Source: Candidatus Eiseniibacteriota bacterium (GTDB lineage: Bacteria > Eisenbacteria > RBG-16-71-46 > CAIMUX01). From it: DNA of 64,000 bases. Where the stretch lies: contig JADJQY010000002.1 of the NCBI GenBank assembly GCA_016712505.1, forward strand, positions 930,001 through 994,000, in the 5' to 3' direction. The notes below the pieces were generated by a model. It made no database searches, had not been told where the DNA came from, and worked only from the letters and a program-made list of their open reading frames with translations. Below are positions 7,631 to 16,479 of this stretch, in pieces (position 1 is the first letter of the stretch; each line of letters opens with the position of its first letter). The translations under genes were made by a program, and so were the position numbers.

Positions 7631-7706
7631 ATCAGCGCATCTCCCGCGCCGGGAATCAGCGCAGCCCCTACGCCAAAGGTCAGCGCAGCCCCCGCGCCAG
7701 GAATCA
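7631..7706. repeat. 24-bp tandem repeat downstream of the sugar kinase gene
   Basis: Units atcagcgcatctcccgcgcc+4 at 7631-7654, 7655-7678 and 7679-7702, then a partial copy that runs into the kinase stop codon (7704-7706). Copies differ at 3-6 positions. The array fills most of the 174-bp gap between the kinase gene and the hypothetical gene. Confidence 0.8.
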
Positions 7707-8645
7707 GCGCGTCCCCTCGAGCGTCGGATCGAATCGCGACATTTCCCAAAGGGTGCGCACCCGTTCCTGGATCGCGGCGCGCGACAGGTCGAGGAGTCCG
7801 CCGACGCTGAACTCTTCCACCACGAAGGACGCCACCGCGGCCCCATGGGCGAGGCCGAGGCGGAGATTCGCTTCGTCCACGCGTCCGCCGGTGTGGGCCA
7901 GGTAGCCGAGCAAGCCGCCGGCGAAACTGTCTCCCGCCCCGGTTGGATCCTTGAGCCCCTCGACCGGGTAGGCGGGCAGGGAAAACCAGCCGTTCTCGGT
8001 CCGGGCAAGCGCGCCATACTCGCCGCGCTTCACCACCACGGTGCTCGGCCCCATCATCCGAATCCCCTCGGCCGCGCGCAGCACATTCTCCTGTCCGGTG
8101 AGCAGGCGCGCCTCCGAATCGTTGATCAGGAAGAGGTCCACGCGCTCGAGCACCTTCAACAGTTCATCCCGCTTGGAGCTGATCCAGTAGTTCATGGTGT
8201 CGAGAGCCACGATTTTCGGGGCCTGCATCGACTCCAGGACTTCGAGCTGCAAGGTCGGGTCGATGTTCGCCAGGAAAAGACACCCGCTCTGGGCGTAGCC
8301 GTCCGGCAGCTCCGGGTGGAACCCCTCGAAGACGTTGAGCTCGGTGCGAAGGGTCTCGCGCTCGTTCATATCCTGCGAGTAGACCCCGGCCCAGCGAAAC
8401 GTCCGTCCCTCGACCAGTTGCAGCCCACCGATGTCGAGCCCGTGGCGACGAAACAACGAGAGGTGCTCCTCGGGAAAGTCGGCCCCGGCGACAGCGACCA
8501 TGCGAACCGGGGCGTACTTGACCGCGGCAAGTCCGAAGAACGAGGCCGAACCTCCGAGGCCGTCGTCGACCGTTCCCGCCGGGGTGGTAACGGTGTCGAG
8601 TGCAACCGATCCGACCACCAGGACGGAGTGGGGCGAACGACTCAT
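7704..8645 (-). CDS. PfkB-family carbohydrate kinase
   Basis: 313 residues with ribokinase-fold signatures: N-terminal 'VGSVALDTV', 'GGSASFFGLAA' (substrate lid region) and the C-terminal PfkB signature 'DPTGAGDSFAGG' with the catalytic Asp. It phosphorylates a sugar or nucleoside hydroxyl with ATP. The closest impression is the inosine/adenosine-kinase-like branch, but substrate cannot be fixed. The ATG overlaps the rsfS stop (ATGA), so it is translationally coupled to rsfS. Confidence 0.88.
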   Translation of the reverse strand: MSRSPHSVLVVGSVALDTVTTPAGTVDDGLGGSASFFGLAAVKYAPVRMVAVAGADFPEEHLSLFRRHGLDIGGLQLVEGRTFRWAGVYSQDMNERETLRTELNVFEGFHPELPDGYAQSGCLFLANIDPTLQLEVLESMQAPKIVALDTMNYWISSKRDELLKVLERVDLFLINDSEARLLTGQENVLRAAEGIRMMGPSTVVVKRGEYGALARTENGWFSLPAYPVEGLKDPTGAGDSFAGGLLGYLAHTGGRVDEANLRLGLAHGAAVASFVVEEFSVGGLLDLSRAAIQERVRTLWEMSRFDPTLEGTR

Positions 8646-9319
8646 GCGCGATCCTCCGGCGGCTTCCTGCTTCGAGTCCCTGTCTTCTTGGCGCTCTTCC
8701 CGCTGCTCTTCTTGGCCGTCGCCTTAGCCGTCTTCTTGGTCGTCTTCTTGGCCGTCCTCGTGGCCGGGGCGGTCGACTTCGCGGAGGAGCTCCTGGCGGA
8801 TCGCATGCCTGCGGGGCCCTGCGTTTCAGCGTGACCCTGCGTCTCGGCGTGACCCTGCGTCCCGGCGTGACCCCGCGTTTCGACCTGAGGCGCGAGCGAT
8901 TGCGCCTCCGGTTCCGGGGCTTGGCGCTTTCGCGCCGGCTCGTCCTTGATCTCCTCCCGCGGCGCATCCGCCCACAACCGCTCGAGCATGTAGTACTCGC
9001 GCGTCTCCTTGTGGAACACGTGAGCTACGACATCGACACAATCGACCAGCACCCAGCGTCGCTGGGCACGGCCTTCGACGTGCCAGGGCCTGTCGGGGGT
9101 AGGGTGGAGTTCAGCCTCCATGTGGTCGGCAATCGCCTTCACCTGCTGCTCACTCGGCGCGGAGCAAATCACGAAAAAATCACAGGCCGAGGAGAGCCCG
9201 CGAAGATCCAGGATCAGGATATCCTCGGCCTTCTTCTCCACCGCCAGCTGGGCCAGCCGGCGCGCGAGTGAGTGGGCGTCCGCCTTCTTCCGCGCCATCC
9301 GCTTCGACGTGTTCGTCAT
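8642..9319 (-). CDS. rsfS: Ribosomal silencing factor RsfS with a long basic tail
   Basis: RsfS binds L14 and blocks subunit joining during starvation. The conserved domain occupies roughly residues 15-125: 'DILILDLRGLSSACDFFVICS', 'HVEGRAQRRWVLVDCVDVVAHVF', 'REYYMLERLWADA'. Normal RsfS ends there (105-120 residues). Here ~100 residues follow: a six-residue 'GHAETQ' repeat from an 18-bp DNA repeat, then a lysine/alanine/threonine-rich histone-H1-like stretch ('AKKTTKKTAKATAKK'). Start is uncertain: ATG at 9319 was chosen; GTG at 9340 overlaps the upstream prenyl synthase gene. It overlaps the sugar kinase gene by ATGA. Confidence 0.9.
   Translation of the reverse strand: MTNTSKRMARKKADAHSLARRLAQLAVEKKAEDILILDLRGLSSACDFFVICSAPSEQQVKAIADHMEAELHPTPDRPWHVEGRAQRRWVLVDCVDVVAHVFHKETREYYMLERLWADAPREEIKDEPARKRQAPEPEAQSLAPQVETRGHAGTQGHAETQGHAETQGPAGMRSARSSSAKSTAPATRTAKKTTKKTAKATAKKSSGKSAKKTGTRSRKPPEDRA
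8813..8884. repeat. 18-bp tandem repeat inside rsfS
   Basis: Four units (8813-8830, 8831-8848, 8849-8866, 8867-8884) of the gtgaccctgcgtctcggc type. They encode the 'GHAETQ' repeat of the RsfS tail. The core closely matches the 18-bp repeat at 63418-63489, 54 kb away. Confidence 0.88.
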
Positions 9320-9329
9320 CGCCGGCCGC

Positions 9330-10421
9330 TCAGTGATCACGCCGCACGGCGTAAGCGACGGCTTGTTGCAGAGCGGCTCGCTCCGCCGAGTTCCGGTCGA
9401 GCGACCGGTCGGTGGGCGGCGGTGCCTCCTCAGCCGTGGGTCGCGGCTTCTCTCCGGGCGCGTTTCCGGCGTCCAGATGGGCCAGCGCGCGATCCGCCAG
9501 CTGGTTCGCGGTATCCCGACAGTAGGTGATCGCGCCGGTCTCCGAGAGCAGCCCGATCAGCTCATCCCACTCCGGATCGCTCAGTTCCCGCTTCGCGGCG
9601 AACTCACGCAGCCGGGCATGAACCCGCCCGGTGCTATTGGCCAGGGCGTGAATCAGGGGCAGGGTGATCTTCCCTTCCGCGAGGTCGCCTCGCACCCCCT
9701 TACCCATCCGTTCCTGATCTCCGATGTAGTCGAAGAGATCGTCGGTGATCTGATAGGCTCGGCCGAGGTCCTCCCCGAAGCGCCGGAATCGCTCCACGCC
9801 GTGTTCGTCCATCCCGGCGAGCAGTGCTCCCATCGAGGTGGAAGCAGCCATCAAGGAAGAGGTCTTCTCGTCGATCAGGCGATAGTAGTCTTCCTCGCCC
9901 GTCTCGAGGTCGTTCCGCTGTTCGATCTGCAGAATCTCGCCGATCGACATGCGGTAGGTCGTACGCGCCACCACCGGAGCGAGTGCCGGAATGCCGCGGT
10001 CCAGAAGTTCCAGGAAGGCCTTGGTGTAGATGAAATCTCCCAGGATGGTCGAAACGTATCCGTTGTAGAGAGCATTGATGGTCGGCAGTCCCCGACGGAC
10101 CAGGCTCTTGTCGATGATGTCGTCGTGGATCAGCGTCGCGGTGTGGATCAGCTCGATGATCGCGGCGCCGAAAATCGCATCTTCGCGCTTGGCCTCTCCC
10201 ATCCGCGCGATCAGCAGCAGGAGGGTCGGGCGGTACTTCTTCCCTTTCAGACCGAGCACATGGGACGAGAGTCCCTGGAGCAGTGCGATATCGCTCTGGA
10301 AGAACCCGCGAATCCGCTCGTCAACGCCGTCTAGCTCCTCCCGAACCGGCGCCTGAATCTCGCGCAGCTCGGTGTCGGCGTTGAATGACCGCAGGAACGA
10401 TTCGAGCTTCGACGACGACAA
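9330..10421 (-). CDS. Trans-polyprenyl diphosphate synthase
   Basis: A 363-residue all-helical prenyltransferase that elongates farnesyl/geranylgeranyl diphosphate with IPP, most likely for the quinone side chain. Both aspartate-rich motifs are present: 'LIHDDIIDKS' (first) and 'ITDDLFDYIG' (second), with the flanking 'GKKYRP' and 'GDFIYTKAF'. The C-terminal ~50 residues are a charged, Pro-rich extension. The start is TTG at 10421 behind GGGGGGAG; no ATG is available nearby. Product chain length cannot be read from sequence alone. Confidence 0.92.
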   Translation of the reverse strand: MSSSKLESFLRSFNADTELREIQAPVREELDGVDERIRGFFQSDIALLQGLSSHVLGLKGKKYRPTLLLLIARMGEAKREDAIFGAAIIELIHTATLIHDDIIDKSLVRRGLPTINALYNGYVSTILGDFIYTKAFLELLDRGIPALAPVVARTTYRMSIGEILQIEQRNDLETGEEDYYRLIDEKTSSLMAASTSMGALLAGMDEHGVERFRRFGEDLGRAYQITDDLFDYIGDQERMGKGVRGDLAEGKITLPLIHALANSTGRVHARLREFAAKRELSDPEWDELIGLLSETGAITYCRDTANQLADRALAHLDAGNAPGEKPRPTAEEAPPPTDRSLDRNSAERAALQQAVAYAVRRDH

Positions 10422-10768
10422 ACGACTCCCCCCTACCGGTCCCGAGTAACGCCGCCTCGCGACACGAAAACCGCTTCCGTGTCGATCGCTGCGTCCTCCT
10501 GTTCCCCAGAGACCTGCCGGCCGGTCAGACTGCCGGCCGCGGCGCCGGGGACCCTACAGCCGGGAATCCCGGCACCCGGCGCCCGTCTCGCGGCGATGCT
10601 CGAAGCAAAGGTCGAGGCATCGACGGAAGTCGTGCGGCCGGCCCCCGCTCAGTGACCGGAGCGGACCAGGAAAGGACGCGGCGGCAGACTACCACCCGTG
10701 CTTTCGGAGTGTCCACCCGTCCTTTCGAGAGGCCGACCCAAACCGCCCGGCGGGCACCGAATGGCCTG
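10422..10768 (-). other. 347-bp intergenic region, highly structured
   Basis: No credible gene. It contains nested perfect inverted repeats: GGCGCCGGG (10541-10549) with CCCGGCGCC (10575-10583) around an inner CCGGG-aat-CCCGG (10560-10572). Next to it is GCCGGC...GCCGGC, and nearer the prenyl synthase a CGACACG/CGTGTCG hairpin. Two degenerate 21-bp copies (CGAAAGnACGGGTGG) lie near the M23 gene end. It may be a structured leader for the prenyl synthase gene; no terminator U-run or clear promoter was found. Confidence 0.5.
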
Positions 10769-12106
10769 CTAGCGCAACCCGGTCTGTTCGAGGGTGTTGA
10801 GCTGGGCCAGGGCCTGCGGGAGCTCAGCCGGATCGAAGCGCTCGATCACCTGCCCCGCGAGTAGACGATCATCCAGCTCGGTCAACTTCTGCTTCCACTC
10901 GGCGAAGTGCTCGAGCTGCGCGGCCGGGATCGGTTCGGCCGGAAGGTTCTTGATCGACAGGGGGTCGATCCGCTTCCCCTCCTGGTGAAGCTCATAGTGG
11001 AGGTGGGCTCCGGTGGCCAGGCCACTCATCCCCACGTAACCGATCACCTGCCCCTGCTTGACCCGCGCCCCGCGGTTGATCCCCTGCGCGAACCGCGACA
11101 GGTGGGCATAGATCGTCTCCGTCTTACTCGCGTGCTGCAACTTGATCTTTCGACCGTAGCCGCCGGACCAGCCGGCTTCCTCCACATAACCGTCGGCCAC
11201 TGCGACGACCGGCGTACCGACCGCAGCCGCATAGTCGACGCCGTGGTGCGGGCGCCAGGTCTTGAGAATTGGGTGGAAGCGCTTGCCGAACTGGGAGCTG
11301 ATGCGGCGGAAGTTGAGCGGCGATTTGAGGAAGGCCTTCTTCAGGGCCGAACCGTCGGGGCCGTAGTGTCCCCCCTTCTTCTGCGCGTCGGGCTGGAAGT
11401 AGTACGCCTGCGCCTTGGCGACCTTTCCTTCGTAGTCCCCGAAGAGGATTCGCCCGAAGCCGAGGAAACGGCCGTTGGCGAATCGTTCCTCCACCAGGAG
11501 GGCGAAGCGGTCGCCGCGGTGCACCTCGGACACGAAGTCGACGTCGTAGCCCAGGAGGTCGGCCAAACGGAAAGCGAGCTTGGAGTCCCCTCCCGCGCTG
11601 AGCACCGCCTCGTCGAAGGTGCTCTTGACCTCTCCGGACAGCTTCCGCAGCCGGATCTCGCGAGCGATCTCTTCGGGGAAGGCGAGCAGGGAGTCGCCCT
11701 TGCTCTCGAAAACGTAGATCTCCTCCGGCGAGACCTCGAAGCGCAACCGCTGGAAGCGCCCATACTCGTCCCGGGTCAGGGAGAGTGCCATACCCGGTTG
11801 GAGCGCTCGCGGGGAAAACAGCTGGAGCTGGCGGTTGAGCTCCAGGATCCGTCCGATGTCCTGGACCGATACCCGGTTACGCAGGAGCATGGAGGAAAAG
11901 GTGTCACCGCGCCGCACGGTATCGGCGGCGCTGTAATACCCGGCGCTCTCTTCGTCGAGAGGTCCCATGGCGGACTGAAGTTCCGGATCGGGGTGTGGTC
12001 CCTGCGCCAGTCGCATGACCACCGACAGACCCAGCAGCGCAAAAACGGCTACCAGGGCGGGCCACTGTAATCTACGGGCGACGTGGCGCGGGTTTAGGAC
12101 CTTCAT
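10769..12106 (-). CDS. M23 family murein endopeptidase with LysM-like domain
   Basis: 445 residues, resembling MepM/YebA. An N-terminal signal anchor ('PALVAVFALLGLSVVMRLA', about residues 16-34) exports it. An OapA/LysM-like region (~residues 60-115, 'VRRGDTFSSMLLRNRVS') follows, then the LytM domain with 'SQFGKRFHPILKTWRPHHGVDY' (metal-binding H and D) and the second 'AHLHYELH' zinc motif. It cleaves peptide cross-links during cell-wall growth. Both metal motifs are intact, so it is probably active. A good sigma70-like promoter lies ~85 bp upstream, and GGAGG precedes the ATG. Confidence 0.92.
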   Translation of the reverse strand: MKVLNPRHVARRLQWPALVAVFALLGLSVVMRLAQGPHPDPELQSAMGPLDEESAGYYSAADTVRRGDTFSSMLLRNRVSVQDIGRILELNRQLQLFSPRALQPGMALSLTRDEYGRFQRLRFEVSPEEIYVFESKGDSLLAFPEEIAREIRLRKLSGEVKSTFDEAVLSAGGDSKLAFRLADLLGYDVDFVSEVHRGDRFALLVEERFANGRFLGFGRILFGDYEGKVAKAQAYYFQPDAQKKGGHYGPDGSALKKAFLKSPLNFRRISSQFGKRFHPILKTWRPHHGVDYAAAVGTPVVAVADGYVEEAGWSGGYGRKIKLQHASKTETIYAHLSRFAQGINRGARVKQGQVIGYVGMSGLATGAHLHYELHQEGKRIDPLSIKNLPAEPIPAAQLEHFAEWKQKLTELDDRLLAGQVIERFDPAELPQALAQLNTLEQTGLR

Positions 12107-12196
12107 TCATAGATCCCTCCAGGGCAGCGCGTGGATCTGGTCTCCATACCATCCTCACGTCGCCCGAGCTGCCGTGTTGCGGCGACGTGTGCGGCT

Positions 12197-12225
12197 AAAG
12201 TTAGCCACGAAGTCCAATTGGGTCA
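12197..12225 (-). promoter_or_regulatory. Sigma70-like promoter of the M23 gene
   Basis: On the minus strand TTGACC (12225-12220) and TAACTT (12202-12197) are separated by exactly 17 bases, in a locally AT-richer patch. The predicted start point is about 80 bases before the ATG at 12106. Confidence 0.6.
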
Positions 12226-12250
12226 ACCTCATTGCGCCTGAGGGACAGGA

Positions 12251-13777
12251 TCAGGCCGCCCCGCGGGACTCACCCCCGGCGTCCCGCTCGTCACCTCGGC
12301 CCGTCGCCCCGTCCGCGCCGGCGAGCCCTCTCATTCGCCGTGGGAACTCCATGATGAACGTCGCCCCCTGCCCCGGTTCCGACTCGACCCAGAGGCGTCC
12401 GCCGTGCAACTGCAGGATGCGGAAGCAGGTCGCAAGGCCGAAGCCATGGCCGGTCTTCTTGGTGGTGAAGTGCGGCTCGAATACCTTCTGCGCTACCGCC
12501 CGGGCCATGCCGGGCCCGGAGTCGGTCGCCTCCACCCGGACCATGCCGTGCGCGGCCTTGTGCATCCGGAGGGTGATCCGCTTCGTCGCGCAGGGAGGAT
12601 CGGCCTCGTTCATCGCCTCGGCGGCGTTCTTCATCAGGTTGAGGAGCACCTGCTGCAGCTGTCCGGGGTCGGCCTGCACCTCCCCCACTTCCGGATCGAG
12701 CTCCGGCACGATCTCCACCCGATCGAAGATGTTCTGCGGGGTGACGAAGTCGATCGCCTCGAGGATCAGCTTGGCCAGATCGAAACGCTGCACTCGCATT
12801 TCGGTATGCGAGAACTGATAGAGCCCCTTGGCCAGGGTGCTCATGCGCTGAACCTGCTGGCGAATGATCTCCGCGTCGGCGCGCATCGAATCGTCGCCCA
12901 GCCGCTGCGCCTTCATCTGGATCAACTGCGCCCGGCCGCCGAGCACGCCAAGGTAGTTGTTGATCTCGTGCGCGACACTCGCCGCCATCTCCCCCTGGGC
13001 GGCCATACGCTCGGTCGAGACGAGCTGGTCGGTCATCCGCTGGAGGTGGATGTACTCGCGGTTCTGGTTCTTCACGATCAGGAGCGGCAGAAAGAATAGC
13101 ACCACCCCGAAGAAGTTGGTCGAGAGGAACGAGATGATCAGGATCGGGCTAAGGGCGAAGAGCGCGAGCGAAGTGACGACCGCATTGCGATACCCCCAGT
13201 TCGTCCTCCATACGGTGAAGAACGCCTGGCGCTTTTCCAGTGCGACCGCACCGGCGACCAGGAAGGTGTTCACCACGAAGTAGACCAGACCGGTGACGGT
13301 GATCGCCAACGCGGTGATCACCGAGCCGAACGAGGCGAGCGACGCCGCGGCCGGGTGGAGCGAGTGAAACACGAGCGAGCAGATGAGTGCGGTTACCGTC
13401 ATCTGGCCGAGACCGAAGAGGGTGCGCACCCAGTCGCGCTTCTGGATGAAGCGCGTGGCCAGAAGGACCGAGCCGGCCACTACCCAGACGGCGAGATCGG
13501 GCTCCAGCAGGCAGATCACCCCGAGATTGAAGGTGGTCGCCATGCTCTCGGTCCCCTCGCCCGAGACGGTCTCCAGCCAGAGAAACTCCGCCGCGAGACA
13601 GAACCCCAGCCAGAGGAGGAACGACCAGGAGAGGAGCGCACCCTCGGGAAACCGCCAGGCGAGCAGGCCGGCGCCCGAGGCGACCACGCAGAGGACATAG
13701 ACGAGCAGCGGCCGGTTCCCCGCATAGCGGGGCATCAGCCGCTCCAGGAGGCTCTGCTTCTGACCGCCCGTCTCCAT
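12251..13777 (-). CDS. Sensor histidine kinase with polytopic membrane sensor
   Basis: 508 residues. Residues ~20-220 contain about seven hydrophobic segments, an integral-membrane sensor with no periplasmic domain of note. The catalytic core is complete: H-box 'AASVAHEINNYLGVLGG', N-box 'LLNLMKNAAEAMNEA', G1 'DSGPGM', F-box 'FEPHFTTKK', G2 'GHGFGLATC'. It is of the NtrB-like HisKA type. No response regulator adjoins it, so it is an orphan kinase here. The last ~30 residues are Gly/Asp-rich and disordered. Its signal and partner are unknown. Confidence 0.9.
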   Translation of the reverse strand: METGGQKQSLLERLMPRYAGNRPLLVYVLCVVASGAGLLAWRFPEGALLSWSFLLWLGFCLAAEFLWLETVSGEGTESMATTFNLGVICLLEPDLAVWVVAGSVLLATRFIQKRDWVRTLFGLGQMTVTALICSLVFHSLHPAAASLASFGSVITALAITVTGLVYFVVNTFLVAGAVALEKRQAFFTVWRTNWGYRNAVVTSLALFALSPILIISFLSTNFFGVVLFFLPLLIVKNQNREYIHLQRMTDQLVSTERMAAQGEMAASVAHEINNYLGVLGGRAQLIQMKAQRLGDDSMRADAEIIRQQVQRMSTLAKGLYQFSHTEMRVQRFDLAKLILEAIDFVTPQNIFDRVEIVPELDPEVGEVQADPGQLQQVLLNLMKNAAEAMNEADPPCATKRITLRMHKAAHGMVRVEATDSGPGMARAVAQKVFEPHFTTKKTGHGFGLATCFRILQLHGGRLWVESEPGQGATFIMEFPRRMRGLAGADGATGRGDERDAGGESRGAA

Positions 13778-13818
13778 CCTTCTAGGTTTCGGCGAGGTTC
13801 AGGCGAAACTGTACCGGA

Positions 13819-14403
13819 CTAGCCGGTTTCGGCCGGTTCCACCGCGTTTTCCTTCTTGCGACGGCCGATCCGCTCCGCCACCGCATGCGCCACCCGGAGC
13901 CCGGCATAACCCACAGTCGCGCCCAGGATTGCGCCCCCCAGGATGTCCGACGGGTAGTGCACCCCGACGTAAACCCGGGAGTAGGCCACCAGGGCGGCGA
14001 GGACCAGGGCTGCCCAGCGGAGCGCTCTCGAGACCGGCCAGAGGACCACGGCGGCGGCGAAGGCGTTGGTGGCATGCGAGGAGGGAAACGAAGGCGAGCG
14101 AGCCTGCCGCGGGAGGAGGAGACGCACCTCGTCGAGAGCGAAGCAGGGGCGGACCCGGTCGAACCACGGTTTGAGCAGCGTGGCACTCAGTTGGTCGGCC
14201 ACCAGGATGACGAAGACCAAGGTGATCGCCGCCCGCCGCCCCTTGGCTCCCCCGCGCCAGATGAGGAGGGCGGCCAGTACCGCGAAGAGCAGCGCCCGGT
14301 ACGGCGGCTTGGTCAGGAAGAGAAACACGAGATCGAGAAACGGCGCGTGGGCGCCATTCGCCGCGCGAAAGAGGGCCACGTCGAGCCCCTGCAGCTCGTT
14401 CAT
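13819..14403 (-). CDS. PAP2-family membrane phosphatase
   Basis: 194 residues, about six membrane segments. The three phosphatase motifs are in order: 'KPWFDRVRP' (C1), 'PSFPSSHATNA' (C2) and 'SRVYVGVHYPSDILGG' (C3), with the catalytic His residues in C2 and C3. Candidates are undecaprenyl-diphosphate or lipid phosphate phosphatase. It is divergent from pgeF, sharing a 47-bp intergenic region. The active site faces the periplasm in this family. Confidence 0.92.
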   Translation of the reverse strand: MNELQGLDVALFRAANGAHAPFLDLVFLFLTKPPYRALLFAVLAALLIWRGGAKGRRAAITLVFVILVADQLSATLLKPWFDRVRPCFALDEVRLLLPRQARSPSFPSSHATNAFAAAVVLWPVSRALRWAALVLAALVAYSRVYVGVHYPSDILGGAILGATVGYAGLRVAHAVAERIGRRKKENAVEPAETG

Positions 14404-14450
14404 CGCCTCCCTCTCGGTGCGAGGCCGGAGAGGCTGCTACACTGCGCCGC

Positions 14451-15233
14451 ATGAATCTCGACGATCCGGTCGCGCCGGGGGAGCAGATCTGCCTGGAGGA
14501 AGCTCCGCTCGGCCACCTCGCAAGACCGCACGCGCGACAGGTCCGCGCCGGCCTGACCGAACGTTGGGGCGGCGAAAGTGACGGCCCATTCGGCACGCTC
14601 AACCTGGGACGCTCGACCGCAGACCCCACCGCGCGCGTGCTTGCCAATGAACAGCGCGTCCTGCGCCACCTCGGGCTGCCCGATCGGGTGGCCCGCCTCC
14701 GGCTCGAGCATGGCACCAGGATTCTCGAGCCGGCGGAACCTGGTCTGCACGGCATGGCCGACGCGCTCCTCTCCGACCAGGACGACCTCACGCTCTGGCT
14801 GACGGTCGCAGACTGCTACCCGGTGGCCATCACCCTCGGACGCTGGCGTACGCTGGGTCACTGCGGCTGGCGCGGCGTGGCCGGCGGCCTGCCGATCCAG
14901 ATGCTCGCAGCTCTGGCCGCCGCCTCCGGCTGCGATGCCGCGCTGGCCCGGGCCTGGATCGGTCCGGGAATCGGCGCCTGCTGCTACGAGGTGGGGCCGG
15001 AAGTCTCCGCGGCCTTTCCGCTCTCCGCGCTCCGCCCCGGTACGGGCGATCGCAGCCAGCTTGATCTGCGCGCGGAGATCCGGCGGCAGCTGGAGTCGGC
15101 CGGGCTGCCCTCCGCGGCCGTCGCGGCGTCGTCTTCCTGCACCGCGTGTGAAGCGGGTCGCTTCTTCTCCCACCGCCGTGATGGGGTGCCCGCCGGGCGC
15201 ATGGCGGCGCTCTGCTGGGTGGAGCCAGGTTAG
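14451..15233 (+). CDS. pgeF: Peptidoglycan editing factor PgeF (YfiH/laccase-like domain)
   Basis: 260 residues of the Cu-oxidase_4 family. PgeF/YfiH removes L-Ser-containing muropeptide mistakes in E. coli; purine nucleoside activity is reported for other members. The family zinc/copper ligands are visible in 'LEHGTR', 'TVADCYPVAI' and 'GHCGWRGVAGG', followed by 'GPGIGACCYEVG' and the C-terminal 'CEAGRFFSHRRDG...GRMAALCW'. It is the only plus-strand gene in the first 46 kb. It is convergent with bshA, the stops lying 11 bases apart. Confidence 0.93.
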   Translation: MNLDDPVAPGEQICLEEAPLGHLARPHARQVRAGLTERWGGESDGPFGTLNLGRSTADPTARVLANEQRVLRHLGLPDRVARLRLEHGTRILEPAEPGLHGMADALLSDQDDLTLWLTVADCYPVAITLGRWRTLGHCGWRGVAGGLPIQMLAALAAASGCDAALARAWIGPGIGACCYEVGPEVSAAFPLSALRPGTGDRSQLDLRAEIRRQLESAGLPSAAVAASSSCTACEAGRFFSHRRDGVPAGRMAALCWVEPG

Positions 15234-15244
15234 GCCGAGCGGAA

Positions 15245-16372
15245 TCAGCGCGCCTCCACCAGCTCGTCGTACATCGCCTGATAGACCGCCACCACGCGGT
15301 CGAGGCTGTACTCTTCGACCGCACGCCGCCGGGCCGCCGCGCCGACCGAGGCGCGGAGATCATCGTTGCGCAGCAGCTCGCGCAACGACTCCGCCATCCC
15401 GTGGATGTCATGCGGATCGCGGAGGTATCCCGACACCCCGTCCTCGATCACCTCGCTCGTGCCGCCCTGGGTGGTGGCGATCACCGCGACGCCCGAGGCC
15501 ATCGCCTCCAGCGCGGCGAGGCCAAAGCTCTCGTGCTCGCTGGGAAGGAGGAAGATGTCGGCCTGGGAGAGGATCTCCTCCATGCCGTCCTGCAGCCCGA
15601 GAAACTGCACCCGGTCCTCAACTCCGAGATCCCGGGCCAGCGTCTGCGCCGGCCACCGCTCCGGACCATCCCCAACCATCACCAGGCGCGATGCGGCGGC
15701 GTCTTTCGCCTCGGCGAAGGCGCGGATGACCGCGGGCACGTTCTTCACCGCGCGGAAGTTCGAGGCGTGGAGCACAACCTTCTCACCGGCCCGGCGGAAA
15801 CGGCAGTGCGAGGCTGCGCCCGGCCGGAACCGATCGACGTCGACGAAGTTGGGGATCACCTGGATCGGCCGCTGGGTCTGGAACGACTCGATCGTGCGGC
15901 GACGCAGAAAGTCGCTCACCGCGGTGACCCGATCGCTCTCATCGATCGAGAAGCGCACCACCTTGTGGAACGACGGCTGCATGCCGACCAGGGTGATGTC
16001 GGTACCATGCAGGGTGGTCACGACCGGCAGTCGCTTCGGCTTCAGCATTTCGCGCGCCAGGTAGGCGCAGGTGGCATGCGGGATCGCGTAGTGGACGTGG
16101 AGCAGATCGAGACCGTGGGTCTCCGCCACCTCGGTGATCTTGACCGCCAGACTCAAGGTGTAGGGCGGATGATGGAACACCGGGTAGTTGTCGGTCTGCA
16201 CCTCGTGGAAGAAGACGTTTTCCTCGTATCCTTTGAGGCGCACCGGCAGCGCATAGGTGATGAAGTGCACTTCCCAATCACGGCGTGCCAAGGCCAGGCC
16301 AAGCTCGGTCGCGACGATGCCACTCCCTCCCGAACTGGGATAGCAGACGATGCCGAGTTTCCGCTTCGCCAT
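15245..16372 (-). CDS. bshA: BshA, N-acetyl-alpha-D-glucosaminyl L-malate synthase
   Basis: A GT4-family glycosyltransferase that makes GlcNAc-malate, the first step of bacillithiol synthesis. 375 residues, as in Bacillus BshA. Signatures: 'GIVCYPSSGGSGIVATELG', 'HVHYAIPHA', 'TLHGTDITLVG', 'IPNFVDVDRF' and the C-terminal 'LLPSEHESFGLAALEAMA' UDP-sugar motif. GGAGGAGG precedes the ATG. bshC lies upstream on the same strand, supporting the assignment over a generic GT4; bshB is not in the window. Confidence 0.93.
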   Translation of the reverse strand: MAKRKLGIVCYPSSGGSGIVATELGLALARRDWEVHFITYALPVRLKGYEENVFFHEVQTDNYPVFHHPPYTLSLAVKITEVAETHGLDLLHVHYAIPHATCAYLAREMLKPKRLPVVTTLHGTDITLVGMQPSFHKVVRFSIDESDRVTAVSDFLRRRTIESFQTQRPIQVIPNFVDVDRFRPGAASHCRFRRAGEKVVLHASNFRAVKNVPAVIRAFAEAKDAAASRLVMVGDGPERWPAQTLARDLGVEDRVQFLGLQDGMEEILSQADIFLLPSEHESFGLAALEAMASGVAVIATTQGGTSEVIEDGVSGYLRDPHDIHGMAESLRELLRNDDLRASVGAAARRRAVEEYSLDRVVAVYQAMYDELVEAR

Positions 16373-16479
16373 CCGTACCTCCTCCGCGAGCCCGGCCCGC
16401 GCAGCGGGCCGACCACCGCATTCGCTTCTCGGACCCTGTCCGGGTCAGATCAAACCGCCCCCCGGATAAGCCCCCGGTC

